DNA from: Limnephilus marmoratus
Lineage: Eukaryota; Arthropoda; Insecta; Trichoptera; Limnephilidae
DNA length: 64,000 nucleotides
NCBI GenBank assembly: GCA_917880885.1
Contig: OU862915.1
Coordinates: forward strand, 36,092,676 to 36,156,675
Direction: 5' to 3'
Shown: one piece after another, positions 21,052-33,639 of the stretch
Layout: each line of letters starts with the position of its first letter
Numbering within the stretch: the stretch's first letter is position 1
Made by a program: the position numbers and the translations under genes
The notes under the pieces: generated by a model
Told to the model about the DNA's origin: nothing
Databases searched by the model: none
What the model saw: the letters and a program-made list of their open reading frames with translations, nothing else

Positions 21052-23997
21052 TTAGTTTTTTTTTATATTATCTTTAAAATATTTTTTAACAGTGCTTATT
21101 AATTGGATTTTATCAATAATTTTTCTAATTTCATCCGGTAATCGGTTGAAAATAAGTCTTCCTTGATAAGTATAATAATTTTGTGCAAAGGAAGTGTTTA
21201 ATTTTGGGCATGAGAAAATATATTTATGTCTAGTACGGTTTTCAGTTATAAATTGATATTTTTCTTTTTCTTTTATAGTTTGAATCAATGCATTTCTATT
21301 ATTTCTATTCTAGATCTTGGAAAGATGGTACTTGGAATTCCTTAAATAATTGATCCGTTGGGTAGTCAGAAGGTTTTTTCAATATGATTTTAATTATTAG
21401 CCTCTGCACAACTTCAATTGGGGAAAGATTAGTTTGGTATGCGGATCCCCAGCTAATGATAGCATATTGTAAAGTTGATTGAACCAAAGCGTAATATATT
21501 AGATATAAGTTTTTTACAGATAAAACATTTCTGATTCTTAAAAATATATAAATCAATTTTCTAATTTTATTTTACAACTTGACAAATTTGTTCCTTCCAT
21601 TTCAAATTTTTATCGATAATGACTCCTAAATATTTGATTGTGTTTGTTGTTTTTAATATTGTGCAGTTTTGGATACAATAATTTTTACTATGTGTTTTGG
21701 AATTATCATGGATGATGATGTCAATGTTTTTAGGGGTATCATTTTTGTGTATTGCAAATGGAATTACAAATGTTTTATCAACATAAAGTGATAGTAAATT
21801 TACGTCGAAGAAATTCTTTAAAATATTAATGTCTTCGGTGGCTTTAAATGTTACTTTTTCCCAAGTTTTATCGCTAATTATTAATACCGTATCATCGGCA
21901 TATGAAGTAACTTGGCCATGTAGTGGTTGAAAAAAAATGTCATTAACACAGGTGAAAAGGATTGGTCCGATTACTGTACCTTGAGGGATTCCAAAGTCTG
22001 ATATTTCTTTCTCGCTATTAATCTGATTTATTTTTACGACTTGCGGTCGATTTTTTAGGTAGTTCGAAATCCATTTAATTGCATTGTCTTTTATACCTAT
22101 ATTGTTTAGTTTTTTTAGTAGAATCTCATGGGATATACTATCAAAAGCTTTGAGATCAATAAATATACCGGCACATTTTTCACCTTTATCCAATGATTCG
22201 TTGATGTATGAGGTTACATTAGCAATAGCATCTTGTGTGCTGAGTGACTTTATAAAACCAAACTGGTTTTTGTGAAGAATTTTATTACTTTCTAGGAAAC
22301 TAACCAATTGATTTTTCACAATTTTTTCAAAAATCTTTCCAATGTTTGAGATTAGACAAATTGGGCGATAATTAGTTACTTGTTGAGGATCACCAGATTT
22401 ATAAATAGGTGAAATAATTGTATTTTTATAGTTTGTCGGAAATATTCCCTCTGTTAAACTTAAGTAATTGGTTTCACCAAATGAATTTTCATGGATTTTA
22501 GAAATGTACTGTAATAAGGTCAAATCCGGGAGACGAACCTCCTTTCATGCCTTCTATTATTTTTAAAACTTCACTTTCTGAGGTTTTTTCAAATTTTGAT
22601 AAATTACTATGATTTTGTACATTTTCAATCGTTTGTGTTTTCGGGTTAAAAGATTTATTGATATTTTTCGCAAGATTTTTTCCTACATTAGCAAAAAAAG
22701 AATTAAAGATGTTTGCACATTGTTTAGGTTGATTATTAGCATCTATGATTTTATTTTTATGTTCAATGTATTTTATTTTTTGTGTTTTTTTGGTGTTATC
22801 CATGGCTAAGTTAACTGTTTTCCATATTTGTTTATTGTTATTGTCTGTAGAAAGTATTTTATTATTGAAATAGTCTTCTTTATTTTGTTTGATACAGTTT
22901 GTTAATTTATTTTTAAATTTTTTGTAAAAAGTGTACGCTTTTCATTTAGAGGATTTTTCAATGTTGTTTTGTAAAGTTTTTCTTTGTTTCTAATTGATAT
23001 TATAAGTCCTTGTGTTATCCAAGGCTTTAAAATTCTTAGTTTAGATTTAATGCGGACTGTAGTTTCAGTAGTTGAATTTTTTATGTGTTGAGACAATATA
23101 TTTTCAAAGATTTTTGAGCAAGTCTCGGTATCATAACTATTTAACACGTTGTTCCATTGTTCATTTCTTAGTTTTTTTGATAAAATAGTCATATTTGTGT
23201 AGGATTTTGTCATTGTTAGATTAAATTTTTTATGTTTAATTTTGTTATCATAGAAAAGAATGCATGCATGGTGGTCAGTTATATTCGTTTTCCAAACAAT
23301 TGATTTCATTTTGTCGATATCTTTAATATTTATGTTAGTCCATATATGGTCTAAACAAGATGTGATTTTTTATCTCTCTCGTATTTTTAATGCACGATAT
23401 GAAGTTAAATTCAGTCATACAATTAATATATTCATTTTTGAAATTATGTTCTATGTTTTCATTAATGTTTATATTAAAATCTCCTGCAACAAAGCAAAGT
23501 TTATTTCTAAATTTTAACAGTATGTGTTTAAATTCATTTATAAATGACGAGATATTCGAACCGTGTGTTCTGTAAACAGCTATTATGTGGTTTGTTTTGT
23601 CGAGTTTTGATTGTATTTCAATACAGTTTACTAGATGTATAGGATGTTCAGTTAGTTTGACAATACTAAATTTATCGTGAATGAATATGACGAGACCACT
23701 ATTTTTATTGATGTTTATTTTGGTTGTAACATAATTATATTCTGGTAAATGATAGGTGGGTGATTCGTCATTAGTAAAAGTTTCTGATAATATTAGGATG
23801 TCAGGTTTTTTATTTAGATTGTTTAATTTTAGAATTAATTCATCCCAATTTCGTTCCATACTTCGTATGTTAATATGAAAAATGAAAATATTGTTGAGAT
23901 TTTTTGAGATTATGTCATTACATGAATCGGTGTATACACACTCATATTCTTGTATTTTAAAATTATTTTCTAATTCATTAGCTATGAAGTCATCCAT
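21052..23997 (-). pseudogene. LINE-A ORF2 (endonuclease + reverse transcriptase), frameshifted
   Basis: The order from the 5' end is apurinic-type endonuclease (23997-23335: FIFHINIRSM, ILILSETFTND, CFVAGDFNINI), the endonuclease end (22902-23309: WKTNITDHHACIL), then reverse transcriptase (21567-22523: NYRPICLISNIGKIFEKIV, FGFIKSLSTQDA, FIDLKAFDSISHE, FGIPQGTVIGP, SYADDTVLII) and thumb/C-terminus (21052-21556: YALVQSTLQYAIISWGSAYQ). The YADD box is intact. At least five frame changes break the gene (near 23320, 22900, 22510, 21560 and 21295); the box-A motif lacks one residue relative to copy 2 (FIDLRKAFDS). It was made for target-primed reverse transcription; this copy is dead. Confidence 0.9.
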
Positions 23998-24007
23998 TTA
24001 GTAAAAA

Positions 24008-24250
24008 TATTACATATCACCGAACTTAGAACTTATTGTTTTTTACATTCACATTGTAATTTAATAACTTAAATATAGCATTAAAAATGTACACTACTCT
24101 TCCAGACACAAGCTAATGCTTCCATGGAAGAGTGGTATTAACGTATTTTAAAATGAACATGTACGCAAATTACTACATTATCTAAATGTATATTATATTT
24201 TATATGCTAAAATAAAAAAATAAAAAAATAAATAAATAAAATAAAAAAAA
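24008..24250 (+). mobile_element. LINE-A 3' UTR plus A-rich tail, inverted relative to copy 1
   Basis: From 24010 (ATTACATATCACCGAACTTA) to the A-rich tail ending near 24250 this is the reverse complement of 20712-20945 with few differences. It is either a severely 5'-truncated LINE-A insertion placed head to head with copy 1 or an inverted duplication. The two arms make a 3.5-kb inverted-repeat structure. Confidence 0.8.
24096..24133 (+). other. 3' UTR stem-loop in the inverted LINE-A fragment
   Basis: ACTCTTCCA (24096-24104) pairs with TGGAAGAGT (24125-24133), the same stem as in copy 1. Confidence 0.7.
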
Positions 24251-24985
24251 TAATGTGATATTGATTTCTTTTAAATATTGTATAGAGTATTTTCAAAGTA
24301 GAGTGTGACATAGAGTAAGTAATACAAATACGGATTTTATAATGTGTAGATTGTTGAAGAATATTTCGGTTTTTATTGATCATATATTGATTGATCACAT
24401 CTTTATCATTACTAGCATAGTCATTTACAATATTTAAATGCATATCTCGTATAATAATATTATTTATATTTCTAAAATTCAATAAAATGTTTTTTTAATC
24501 TACTATAAATTGTTGTACTGTAGACTTATGTGTAGGATAAATAGCAATATAATGCGATAATTTATTTACGTCTTTAAATTTTATATTTAAAATATTAACA
24601 TCGTAATCATTAAATACTTCATTAATATTGAGAACATTATACTGGTTGGAAATAGATATTCCAATATCAGAGTTTTTGTTTATACTTATTATTGTTACCT
24701 GGTACCCTGGTATGGAGTAATTAGTTTCGCCAGTAGAGTAGGTCTTTGTAAACCCAATCAAGCCCGGGAAAAAAATTAGTTCTTTTAAAGATATTATTAA
24801 TTTTTCAAAAAAATTTTTTACGCTTTAATATTTTTATGAAATTGAGTAAATCATTTTTCAGTGCATATAAAATAGAAATCTCTTATAGAGTGATGTAAGT
24901 TTTCTTCAATACATATTTTTTTACCTAATGCGTTACATAAAAAAATCATTCATTGTTAATTTATAGATAAGAGTTTGAGGAAATG
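24251..24985 (-). pseudogene. LINE-B ORF2 endonuclease fragment
   Basis: The minus strand reads FTKTYSTGETNYSIPGYQV, NKNSDIGISISNQYNV and LSHYIAIYPTHKSTVQQF, then ILLNFRNINNIIIRDMHLNI and NDKDVINQYMI. It parallels the LINE-A endonuclease (SETFTNDESPTYHLPEYNYV...HIIAVYRTHGSNISSFINEF) but is much more diverged, so it is a second, older Jockey-type family or subfamily. It breaks off at about 24250, where the LINE-A block begins, which suggests LINE-A sequence inserted into LINE-B. Stops and indels are present. Confidence 0.7.
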
Positions 24986-24999
24986 AAAATTTACAATAT

Positions 25000-26069
25000 T
25001 TATTCGTAGTCAATGCGTTCTTTAGCAATTCGAATCATTTTTTGCCGGTAAAGGCATTTTATGCTATCGACTCTATGATCGGTGGAATAGTTCATATCAA
25101 ACCTTTTGTTTTGGACACAGCAGTTGTTGCAGATTGGAGTTTGTTCTTTGTTTTCACATTTAGATAGTATATGTTCCTTAGTGCAATGAGGGCAAATGGG
25201 AGGCTGCGTCCTGGCGAGACATCTTTGAGCTGTGTGGCCGAACTTGAGGCAATGGTAACATTGTGTGATCGGGCTGCAGTCGTTGACGTACACTCTTTGG
25301 AATTCGATGTTTATTTATTTTTTTCTATAAGTTTTTTCCTTAATTTTCCCGTTGTTTCGATTATGTAGTTAGTGGTGTCGTTTTCTTTTCCTTCATTGTA
25401 CTTATTTTTTAATTCCTTGATAAGCTTAATGTCTTTTTTGTCTTCTAGGGTTAATCCTTCATTTTGTTGTACAATCCCGTCAATAATTTCTTCTTCAGTC
25501 AATTGGCATTGCAGGCTTTTCAACATTAAGCACGGTTTCCTTTTTTTTATTTCTTCGGCCGATACTTCTTTTCCAATTACTTTATTTATCTCTTCGGTTA
25601 ATTTTTCGGCATCTTCTTTTTTTTGGCAAGAAATCACTAATTTTTGTTCTCCGATCTTTTTTACTCCATTTATTCCAACTTTTATTTTTGTTAAATTAAT
25701 ATTTTTTTGAATTTTTATTTTTATGTCCTCGGCCTTCAAGGTGTTTTTTGAGGTAATTAAAATGGCGTATTTCTGTTCTGCATTATATGAAGTTTCTACG
25801 AAGTTTTTATTGTTACTTAGCGCACTTGCGTATGATTTTTTGTTATTTTGATGAATTTCTTCAAGTTTCTGTGTGTAGTGATGATTATTTTTAATATTAA
25901 TTTCTTGTAATTCTATGATCTTCTTTTGTAGACTAATTAGTTTGTGTTGAATTTTTTCTTCCAGTGATACAATATTTTGTTCCAGTGGTAATTTTATTTT
26001 TGAGTCTTTCACTGAAGTGATCTTATTAACTAAGTCTTTAATATTTTTAAAAATTTCTTCGGTTTCCAT
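25000..26069 (-). pseudogene. LINE-B ORF1 (nucleic-acid binding, CCHC zinc knuckles), one frameshift
   Basis: The first 252 codons (26069-25311) begin METEEIFKNIKDLVNKITS, contain a coiled-coil-like stretch (about residues 25-75: EEKIQHKLISLQKKIIELQE) and an RRM/PRE_C2HC-type region. After a frame change in a short A7 run (near 25320), 97 further codons carry CYHCLKFGHTAQRC (C-x2-C-x4-H-x4-C) and CPHCTKEHILSKC. This is the gag-like ORF1 of Jockey-clade LINEs, which packages element RNA. In the zinc-knuckle frame TAA precedes the junction, so a -1 slip would not rescue it; the indel looks disabling. The upstream limit near 26090 may be the element's 5' region. Confidence 0.85.
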
Positions 26070-26099
26070 ATTTAATTAATGGAATCGCCCAGGTGGGCG

Positions 26100-29000
26100 A
26101 GTTATTAATGTGAGTAACTATATTTATTGTTTTACTTCTTACAAAATAATGCGACTGTACTCGTTCGGTGCTGAGCGAGATATCGAATACATGTACGTAC
26201 ATATTTTTTATTGATTTTATTGAAACTAAAATTAAAATTCTAAAACATGCGATTGCTAGATAATGTATTGATTTATTTTACTGCATGATTATATTATTTG
26301 AAATGGGTGTAGTATAATACAAAATCTTTTTTGAAAATTTAACAAATCTCCTAATGACCTATGGAATAACCTTATTATACTAAAAATTAAAAAAAAAATT
26401 CTCGAAATTTATTACATGCGAATGCTAGATAAAAGAACAATCTTTCGAAATCCATTTATAATTTTTTGTGGAAAAGAGTCAATACGTCTAAAATCTGATT
26501 TGAAAATGACATATTTCTGGTTTTCTCTGGTAATGCCTGTAATGTTCCGCCACCCTTGGCTTTTGACACCAATTGTGATGAACCCTACCTAGCTGATTTA
26601 CTTTTCTAAGCTTCTACCTCGTAGTTTAAATCTCGTAGCTCCTGTCTCGTAGCCACGCTCATAATTCTACCCTTATGTCCTACTGATCACACCACTAGGT
26701 ATGATGGCCTGACTCAACCCTCCTTTCGGTTTATTTCTACCTCAGGCTCGTGATTTCTAAACCCCTATACTTTATAATCTAGCTAAACCTACCCTATCTT
26801 CTTAAATCCCTGCGATTTTTTCACAGTAATCAAGATTTAAGATTTTAGTTCACATTATTTCTATAATCTGCGTTGTGTATTTTTTTGTTTTAGATTTTAC
26901 ATCTGTTTGCATACTTAATATGCACACATATGTAGAGAAGATAATGTATTACGTGTGGTAACCTATAGATTCTTTTAGAGAAAGGGTGAGAATCTTCCGA
27001 TTTATTAATTATTATTATTTGAGTATCTTTTACCGAGTTTGATAAACTAACCCCACCTTAGACTTTGTGTCTATTTGATTTCCGTAGGAATTTAGTGTGT
27101 TTATTTAATTCTTCCTATCACCGCTGATACATCGATAACATAAACAACAGTTAACAAATTACATCATTTCAAAAATAAAAAACCTTATCTTACCAGTGTA
27201 GAATGTTCATATTCGAGAGTCCGGTTTTCTCAATTGGAGTTCTTGTCTGCAGCTTCCCCTAACATAATGTGTTTGTAGTCATAGTTAGTGTTATTGGTTA
27301 GTATTCGCAAAATTGTTGAAAGAGCAGGAATGGATGGATATGGGGAGGGGGATAATATGTTTGCTGAAAAGTCGGCTCCTCCGCTACCAAGTGAAAACCG
27401 ATGAACAACAATTTCAAACCGGATTCTCCCGAATACGTTTGCTAAGCTTATCCTTAAGTCCGAGTTTTACTCTCTTCGACGAGCGTCTCTTGTTACGAAA
27501 GGGGCTCTTCACGCCAGATGGGGGAATACCAAGTCTTCATGCCGTTTTTCTGCCTCACTCCGACTTCCATCTCCGCCGGATTGAATTTAACTCTACTGAG
27601 TCTAGAAGGGGTATTTCATGTCTTCCCTTATCATGCCTCTATCCGTTAAATGTGGCGTAAGCTTGTGACGGGCAGATCCTTCCTCCCACGTGACCGACCC
27701 AGCGTTACACTCCACCTCTGACTAGCTGACATAAAACTCACCTCGTGAACCTTATATTTGCTTTCAGGTTCGACAAGACTCACGGTATGCAAATAACCTG
27801 TGGCTTTAATGCCGCGTCAGCGTACTGTCCGCATACGTCCTTCCTCTTCCCCGCATGCCCACCTCGACAATACCGCCACAAGATCAAAGCCGTCCGTTCG
27901 AGAAAGGTTGACACTTACATTTCCAGATGGCTCATACCTACATACAGAAGCCTTGAAGCTTTTATTCGAAGACAAGTTAGGATTCAGGACTGTATGAGTA
28001 TTTGAACACCAGTGTTTTTTAAATGAGGTCACTAGCTCCTCGTGTATTAGGTTTTAGGATTATGGGTATTTATGGGTTCTTGGATACCTACTTGCTATAA
28101 GAAAGATTTAAAACGAGACAAGTCAAGTTGTCATTGAATTAATGACCTCCTGAATAATTGTGATGAGCTCTATTTGAGTTTGAAGCTAGTCGCAGTACTT
28201 TACTTTGCGAAATTTCGCGCGCGGAATCAATGCTACCTATGGGCGATCGCTCTAGTACAGATAAGTCGTTTAAAATTGAGTGAATTTAACATCAATGTCG
28301 CCTTCACATTTTGACCGCAGATTTCATCGCAAGCTATAATTGATAAACTTGTCCCTGACGTTAAGTTTTGTTTTGTTTATTCGTTAATGAATTTAGGTGA
28401 CTGGGTCAATGGATCGCCTTGAACTCAAATCGAAATCTTTGTTACACTATCGAAGGTCATATAACCATACCCTAATCGTGCTAGTGAAAAGAAGCGATAG
28501 GTATTTACTTATCTAATTATGTGTTAAGTATTTGTTTAGCAATATTTCATTCTGTATGGGAGGTGTGACATGCGAATGCTAATAAATTGGTTAGTTATTA
28601 ACTTACCCTTACTTGGCGTTACGTTCATCAGTGTCAGGATATCCACAGGAACCTGTAAAAGCTTAAATATTGTAAGGACTCACCAAAGCTCTAATGTCTT
28701 AAATTCAGCTCCATCGGGTAATATCATCGATATGAATTTTATTAGAGCATCCAGACTACCTGTGTAACTTATCGCACTTTTATTTCGGTTTCCCACTTTT
28801 AACGATTTAATCCTACAAGATCCGGAATTCATCTCCTTCCTTTCTCCTTTGAATAGATCCCTGATGTAAAAAAAATCCTCACATTTTCCTTTATTATCTG
28901 CCGTTATTATTGAAGAAGAACGATGCTACCTAATTAACCCCGACAATCCATACCTCCCCTCCCCTCTTCTCCCATATTTGATTTCAATCTAAAGAAGAGA

Positions 29001-29420
29001 ATCGATTCTTAATAATCGTTCGCTCGAATATTATTTTATTATTTGATATATATCTATACCTATTTACTCTTTAATAAATTAATTTGAATTTTCTTTAAAT
29101 TTGTATTATTCCACTTTATAAAATATTTAAGTTTTATTTATTTTTTCTCTCAATTTAAATTATATATTTTTTTTCCATAACAACTAAAGATTTTCTTTAA
29201 GTTTGAATTATTTCAATTAAGGACAAAGTTAAAGTTTTATTTATTTTTCCAATTTAAATTAGAATCCTTTTATAACGAATAACTAAATATTATTCGTCAC
29301 TCAAATTACAACAGAACTGAAAGAACCACTTCCACTTTATTTTATAACACTTTCGTTTAGCAGCAAATTAATCACTTGGATTATTCATTTAAACTTCGGC
29401 TAAGTATTTTCCAGATTTCG
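26100..29420. other. Unassigned AT-rich stretch
   Basis: No recognised gene or repeat. Frames of 115 codons (27313-27660), 86 codons (27745-28005) and 65 codons (28570-28767) lack any family motif and have no supporting signals. On the minus strand TTGGTGTCAAAAGCC follows TTCATCACA near 26560-26575, which resembles an LTR end plus primer-binding site, but no partner LTR was found. Confidence 0.35.
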
Positions 29421-29421
29421 G

Positions 29422-30055
29422 ATCAATTATTATTATTGCGTTGTCACCTAACGATAATTAATATCTCGTAATAAAATTTCCGACTTTCGACTTAACGTAA
29501 ATTTTTATTTAATGAAACTTATTAGACTGTAATTTTCTTTATATAACCTCGGACTAAATAACTTTATTTTAACCTTCATAGAACAAATTTAAATCAATTC
29601 AAACACTCTATTAAATTCCTTCCGCATTGAATTTTTAATTAATTAATTAATTATTAGATTTTATTGAATCGGAGGCTATTGCAAACACTGATTTTTAGAT
29701 TTATTATAAGATCATACACTCCGTTAAATTATTATTATTATAAATCAATTATTATTATTGCGTTGTCACCTAACGATAATTAATATCTCGTAATAAAATT
29801 TCCAACTTTCGACTTAACGTAAATTTTTATTTAATAAAACTTATTAGACTGTAATTTTCTTTATATAACCTCGGAATAAATAACTTTATTTTAACCTTCA
29901 TAGAACAAATTTAAATCAATTCAAACACTCTATTAAACTCTCCTTCCGCATTGAATTTTTAATTAATTAATTAATTATTAGATTTTTTTGAATCGGAGGC
30001 TATTGCAAACACTGATTTTTAGATTTATTATAAGATCATACACTCCGTTAAATTG
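29422..30055 (+). repeat. 322-bp tandem duplication
   Basis: ATCAATTATTATTATTGCG begins at 29422 and again at 29744. The two copies run through CCTAACGATAATTAATATC, TAACCTCGGAnTAAATAAC and CACTCCGTTAAATT with only a few substitutions and small indels, and end near 29738 and 30055. High similarity points to a recent duplication. No frame. Confidence 0.9.
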
Positions 30056-30104
30056 CACGATTAACCGTATCCGGACACTCCACTCTCTGTTTTATCAAAG
30101 TATA

Positions 30105-30225
30105 AAACTGTTTGTAGACTCTATTTTACCACTGAATTTTTAAAGTATAAAACTGACGCTATTTTTCCACTGTATTTTTAAAGTGTAAAACTGACGCTAT
30201 TTTTCCACTGTATTTTCAAAGTATG
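30105..30225 (+). repeat. Short tandem repeat, about 46-bp unit
   Basis: AAAGTnTAAAACTGACGCTA followed by TTTTTCCACTGTATTTT occurs twice with a third degraded unit before it. Confidence 0.7.
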
Positions 30226-30229
30226 AACT

Positions 30230-33200
30230 GATTCTAAACTCTATTAATTAATCACCAGGGTAATTCTCACGACACGCGCGACGTTTTAAGCAACCTTGCC
30301 AGTTGTCGAAGGACTCCTCGAATAATCCCAAACACGCTAATTTATACCCATCACAGCTCCAAAAGGGCATAATCGTATATTCCTTGACGAGGAATTATAA
30401 TCTGTAATCACTCGAAATTTTTTGAAAACCCCATCTCGTTATCGTTTGTTCCTACATAAGATCTTTCGATTTTTCCTCTCCGTAATTCGGGGTTCGTCCC
30501 ACAACTTTGTCTCGCTTCCCTAAGGTTTATAGTCCCGGACTTAGTAAGCTGCCATCCAGTTTGCCCATTTTCCACATGTCTTCTGTCTTCATAATATATT
30601 TTATAAACATGTTTTTAATCTGTTTTTTTTTCTCAGTTTGAAACATGCCCATAAGTGATCTGCTAAAACTATACTCTAAATTGGCATACCTATTTGCGAA
30701 ACGTAGATTTTTCGGTCTTGTAGTTTTAAACGCTAGTTGTCCTGTATGAATTTCCACGAAATTCATTTCTTTTCCCCTAGTCTACGTAAGCAATTATGTC
30801 TCAGAACCGTATTTCCATTATTTATGTGGCATATTCAACTTTTTCGCTTTTCCTACCTAAATTTCCTTCAAGTAACGGTGTTTTAACAACTATTCTTAAA
30901 TGATTTTCCCTTCGTTGTTAATAAGGAATCATATCCTGGTTCCGTATCTACTCTACTTATAACGTTTTTGAGTTTTTCCCATTTCCTTATCTGAGTTTTC
31001 CGGTTATGTCGGTTTTTCGTTCTCTCCCCCCACTCCTAACCCAATGATCCCTTATTGAAATTTGACGTTTGCCTTTTTGCCGTGATTCCATCTCCCGCTA
31101 AAACCCTTTTTTCCTTTTTTGATATATTATTTATGGTGTTTTCCGGCCCACTAACTATTCCTATCCTGGAATATCTGTCAAGTTAACTACTTCGATCAAA
31201 TTCCGCCCAATTTTCCATCTCTCTCTCGCTCAAAATCCCATAAACTATAAGCCCTGACGTGTGTATACATCCTAATTTCTACATACCTGGCGATAAATCC
31301 ATTTTAATGTGTTTATAATTAAATTTTACGGAAATTCTATAATCTAAATACTAGGCAAGAGCAATGTTAATTTTTATGACCCTTTTTAATGGATAATGGG
31401 CCTTAAATAAACAAAAGGCATGTTCGAATATTCCTTGTTTATATCAACAATATACATATGGAGTCGACAACCGTTGTAATGTGTCACTTTCCCTCGCAGT
31501 CTCGTGTAACTTTATGTTATGATCCCTACTTTAATTACGTAAAATGACTCTTTTTTATGAACTAAATCTATCGCAATGTTTGCAGTATTTCCACCCCCCC
31601 CCTAGGTATACTATTCCAATTCCTTTCCAAGCACCTGCTACTGCACCAAACCCTTGTTTCGTCCTCTTGTTCAATCCTTAAACTCTAAATTTTTTTGAAT
31701 TTTCCTTCCCAATTCGCTTTCCTAATCTCTCCGTTCCGTCTAGAATTGATAACAATAATTTTCCATTGTGTTATGTATATTCATTTTCCTTTAGTACGTT
31801 TTTCCTCGAATTTGGCCTCTCGGCCGTCATATGTAGTTACTCTATAATTGAGAACCCTCCCGCAAGCATGCCCCGTTGTCCCCGCGTTTTCCCCTCAATA
31901 TATTACTGATAAATTTTTTTTTATCGTTATCCAAGTGTGTTTTCCGCAACTAAAAACGCCCTAATGCACTCGAAACTAAGGTCTCCCGACCCCTTGAAGG
32001 TATCCTTTATTAATAACATTACTTGGGTTCGTTGTACTAAAAACCTTGAATAATTCGATATTTATCTCTTAGTTCATTCAACCCTGATCTCTGTGGGAAC
32101 GTCTAGACCATAAATTTCTTCACTAATCACTAGGGTCAAAGTACAATCCTTTGTGTTCAAAATGGGCACGACCCCCTTCTTGCTGATAGGCTGAGTTGAT
32201 TTTTAATTGCTTTTCCTGCTATTTAATTGGTTGTCTCAACTCTCGCGTTTAAAATCGTCCCTAAACCTGGGGTTCCCGTTAAATATCGATCTCATCACCA
32301 TCTGTGTATATTTAAGGTAACTATAATACATCAAACAACTTAAAAATACCTCTATTTTCGAGCAAGTTTGAATTTGACCATACAGATGTCGTAGTACTGC
32401 ACTTTTCATCTTAAAAAAAAATTCCCGTGGGCTTTCTCGTAAATTGGAAGTTACCATTCATCACATGCCCTGGTAATAGGGTAAACAGTCTGTGTTACAA
32501 TGACGAAAGTACGAAAAGACTACGTTGTAAAGTAGCAAAAAGTATGTAAATATGTATATTAAATTATTGAGAGGAAAAAATAATGTTCAATAAAAGAGAA
32601 AATAAACTAAATGTTTAATTATAAATTATAATATCACGGCAGATGGTGTCAGTTTCATAATACGCAAATGTACAAAATAATGTATTGAGTTTAAGTCGTT
32701 ATAAAAAGTTACTTCTTATGGCATAAGGTGCTTATGGTTCAATGATGTAACTCAAAAGCAACAATAAGATTTATGGAAATGCATCCACAATTTAAATGGA
32801 TTTGTTATTCTTGTTCAGAATAAAAATAAACAGTAGTACATCTTTAGTATAAGTCGATCGGATAGATATTATAAGGAATGCTCGCTAAAGGAGGTAAGTT
32901 TCCGTCCTCGACCAATGCGGCAGATTACCTGTTTCTGGGAAATCTGGGAAAATTTTCTCGAGTTTTTAGAAAAACATCCCTCGTTTTCCCCCGCTTCAAA
33001 ACATTATACACGTTGGTTCAATATTACTTTTTTTAAGAAAGACGAACTTTCCCGGGCTACGAATAACCCAACAATGTTTGTAAATCTCCTACTACCACTA
33101 CAGAAAGCCGAAAATGTTGCTATCGAAAAGCCGAAAATGTTGTGATGGAGGACTTAGCCAGCAGAGGAATCGAACACGCGACCACTCAACCACTGACCGG

Positions 33201-33635
33201 TCGTTCTATTATTCTTACTAACCGACATGCTCGTTATTCATCCACATTGGCAGACAGAATGAAATGTCCACACCTCCATCCTGGCACTAACCTAACCTTA
33301 CTCAAGTATTTGATTGACTCGATCGTGTCTTGTTCTTCTAAGTCGTCCCCGATTTCTTCTACCACCGTTTGCGCGTCTTGTTTTCTAGCCCTTTTATCTT
33401 CATCTAGTCTACAATTTATGGGTCCGCTGTTTCATAGAGTTTGAAAAATTCGTCAAATTTCAGTTGATTTTCAGGTTCTGTAAAAGTTCTATTGAAGTTC
33501 TGTTTTACCTCATTAAGGGAGAGTTGCTTTACAGAACTGAAAAAATAAATAGAGCTGTCAAGTTAAATATTTGTTAAAATTCGGTGAAGCAACTAGTAAA
33601 AATGAATCTAAGGGTTCATTTCTAATAGCAAGTAA
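30230..33635. other. Unassigned stretch, low coding content
   Basis: Frames of 60-100 codons (for example 30527-30766 minus, 32236-32457 minus, 33142-33444 plus) show no motif I can defend. The base composition is less AT-biased between 30.3 and 32.3 kb than its surroundings, with many T/C-rich tracts. It may be old transposon sequence. Confidence 0.35.
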
Positions 33636-33639
33636 CTTC

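Larger units (their letters stand above)
20702..24003 (-). mobile_element. LINE-A copy 1 (Jockey-type), 5' truncated at the ORF2 start
   Basis: A minus-strand LINE with reversed A-rich tail (T-runs 20702-20745), a 3' UTR of about 300 bp with a stem-loop, and a decayed ORF2. It starts at the endonuclease Met (23997), so ORF1 and the 5' UTR are missing. A reversed 3' UTR of the same family abuts its 5' end (24008-24250). The coding text is very close to LINE-A copy 2 at 56741-59494. Confidence 0.85.

Noticed and set aside
20702..24250. Twin-priming inversion as the origin of the inverted LINE-A arms
   Set aside because: Twin priming inverts an upstream, non-overlapping segment; here both arms are the same 3' UTR with outward A-rich tails.
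25290..25330. -1 frameshift site between the two parts of LINE-B ORF1 (A AAA AAT)
   Set aside because: In the -1 frame TAA follows at once, so a slip there cannot reach the zinc-knuckle frame; a disabling indel is more likely.
26540..26580. LTR end with primer-binding site on the minus strand (TTGGTGTCAAAAGCC)
   Set aside because: No second LTR copy and no internal region where it should be; could be chance.
32236..32457. Possible LTR-retrotransposon gag (LRESPREFFFKMKSAVL)
   Set aside because: A single short stretch with no knuckle, protease or RT nearby; not enough to call.
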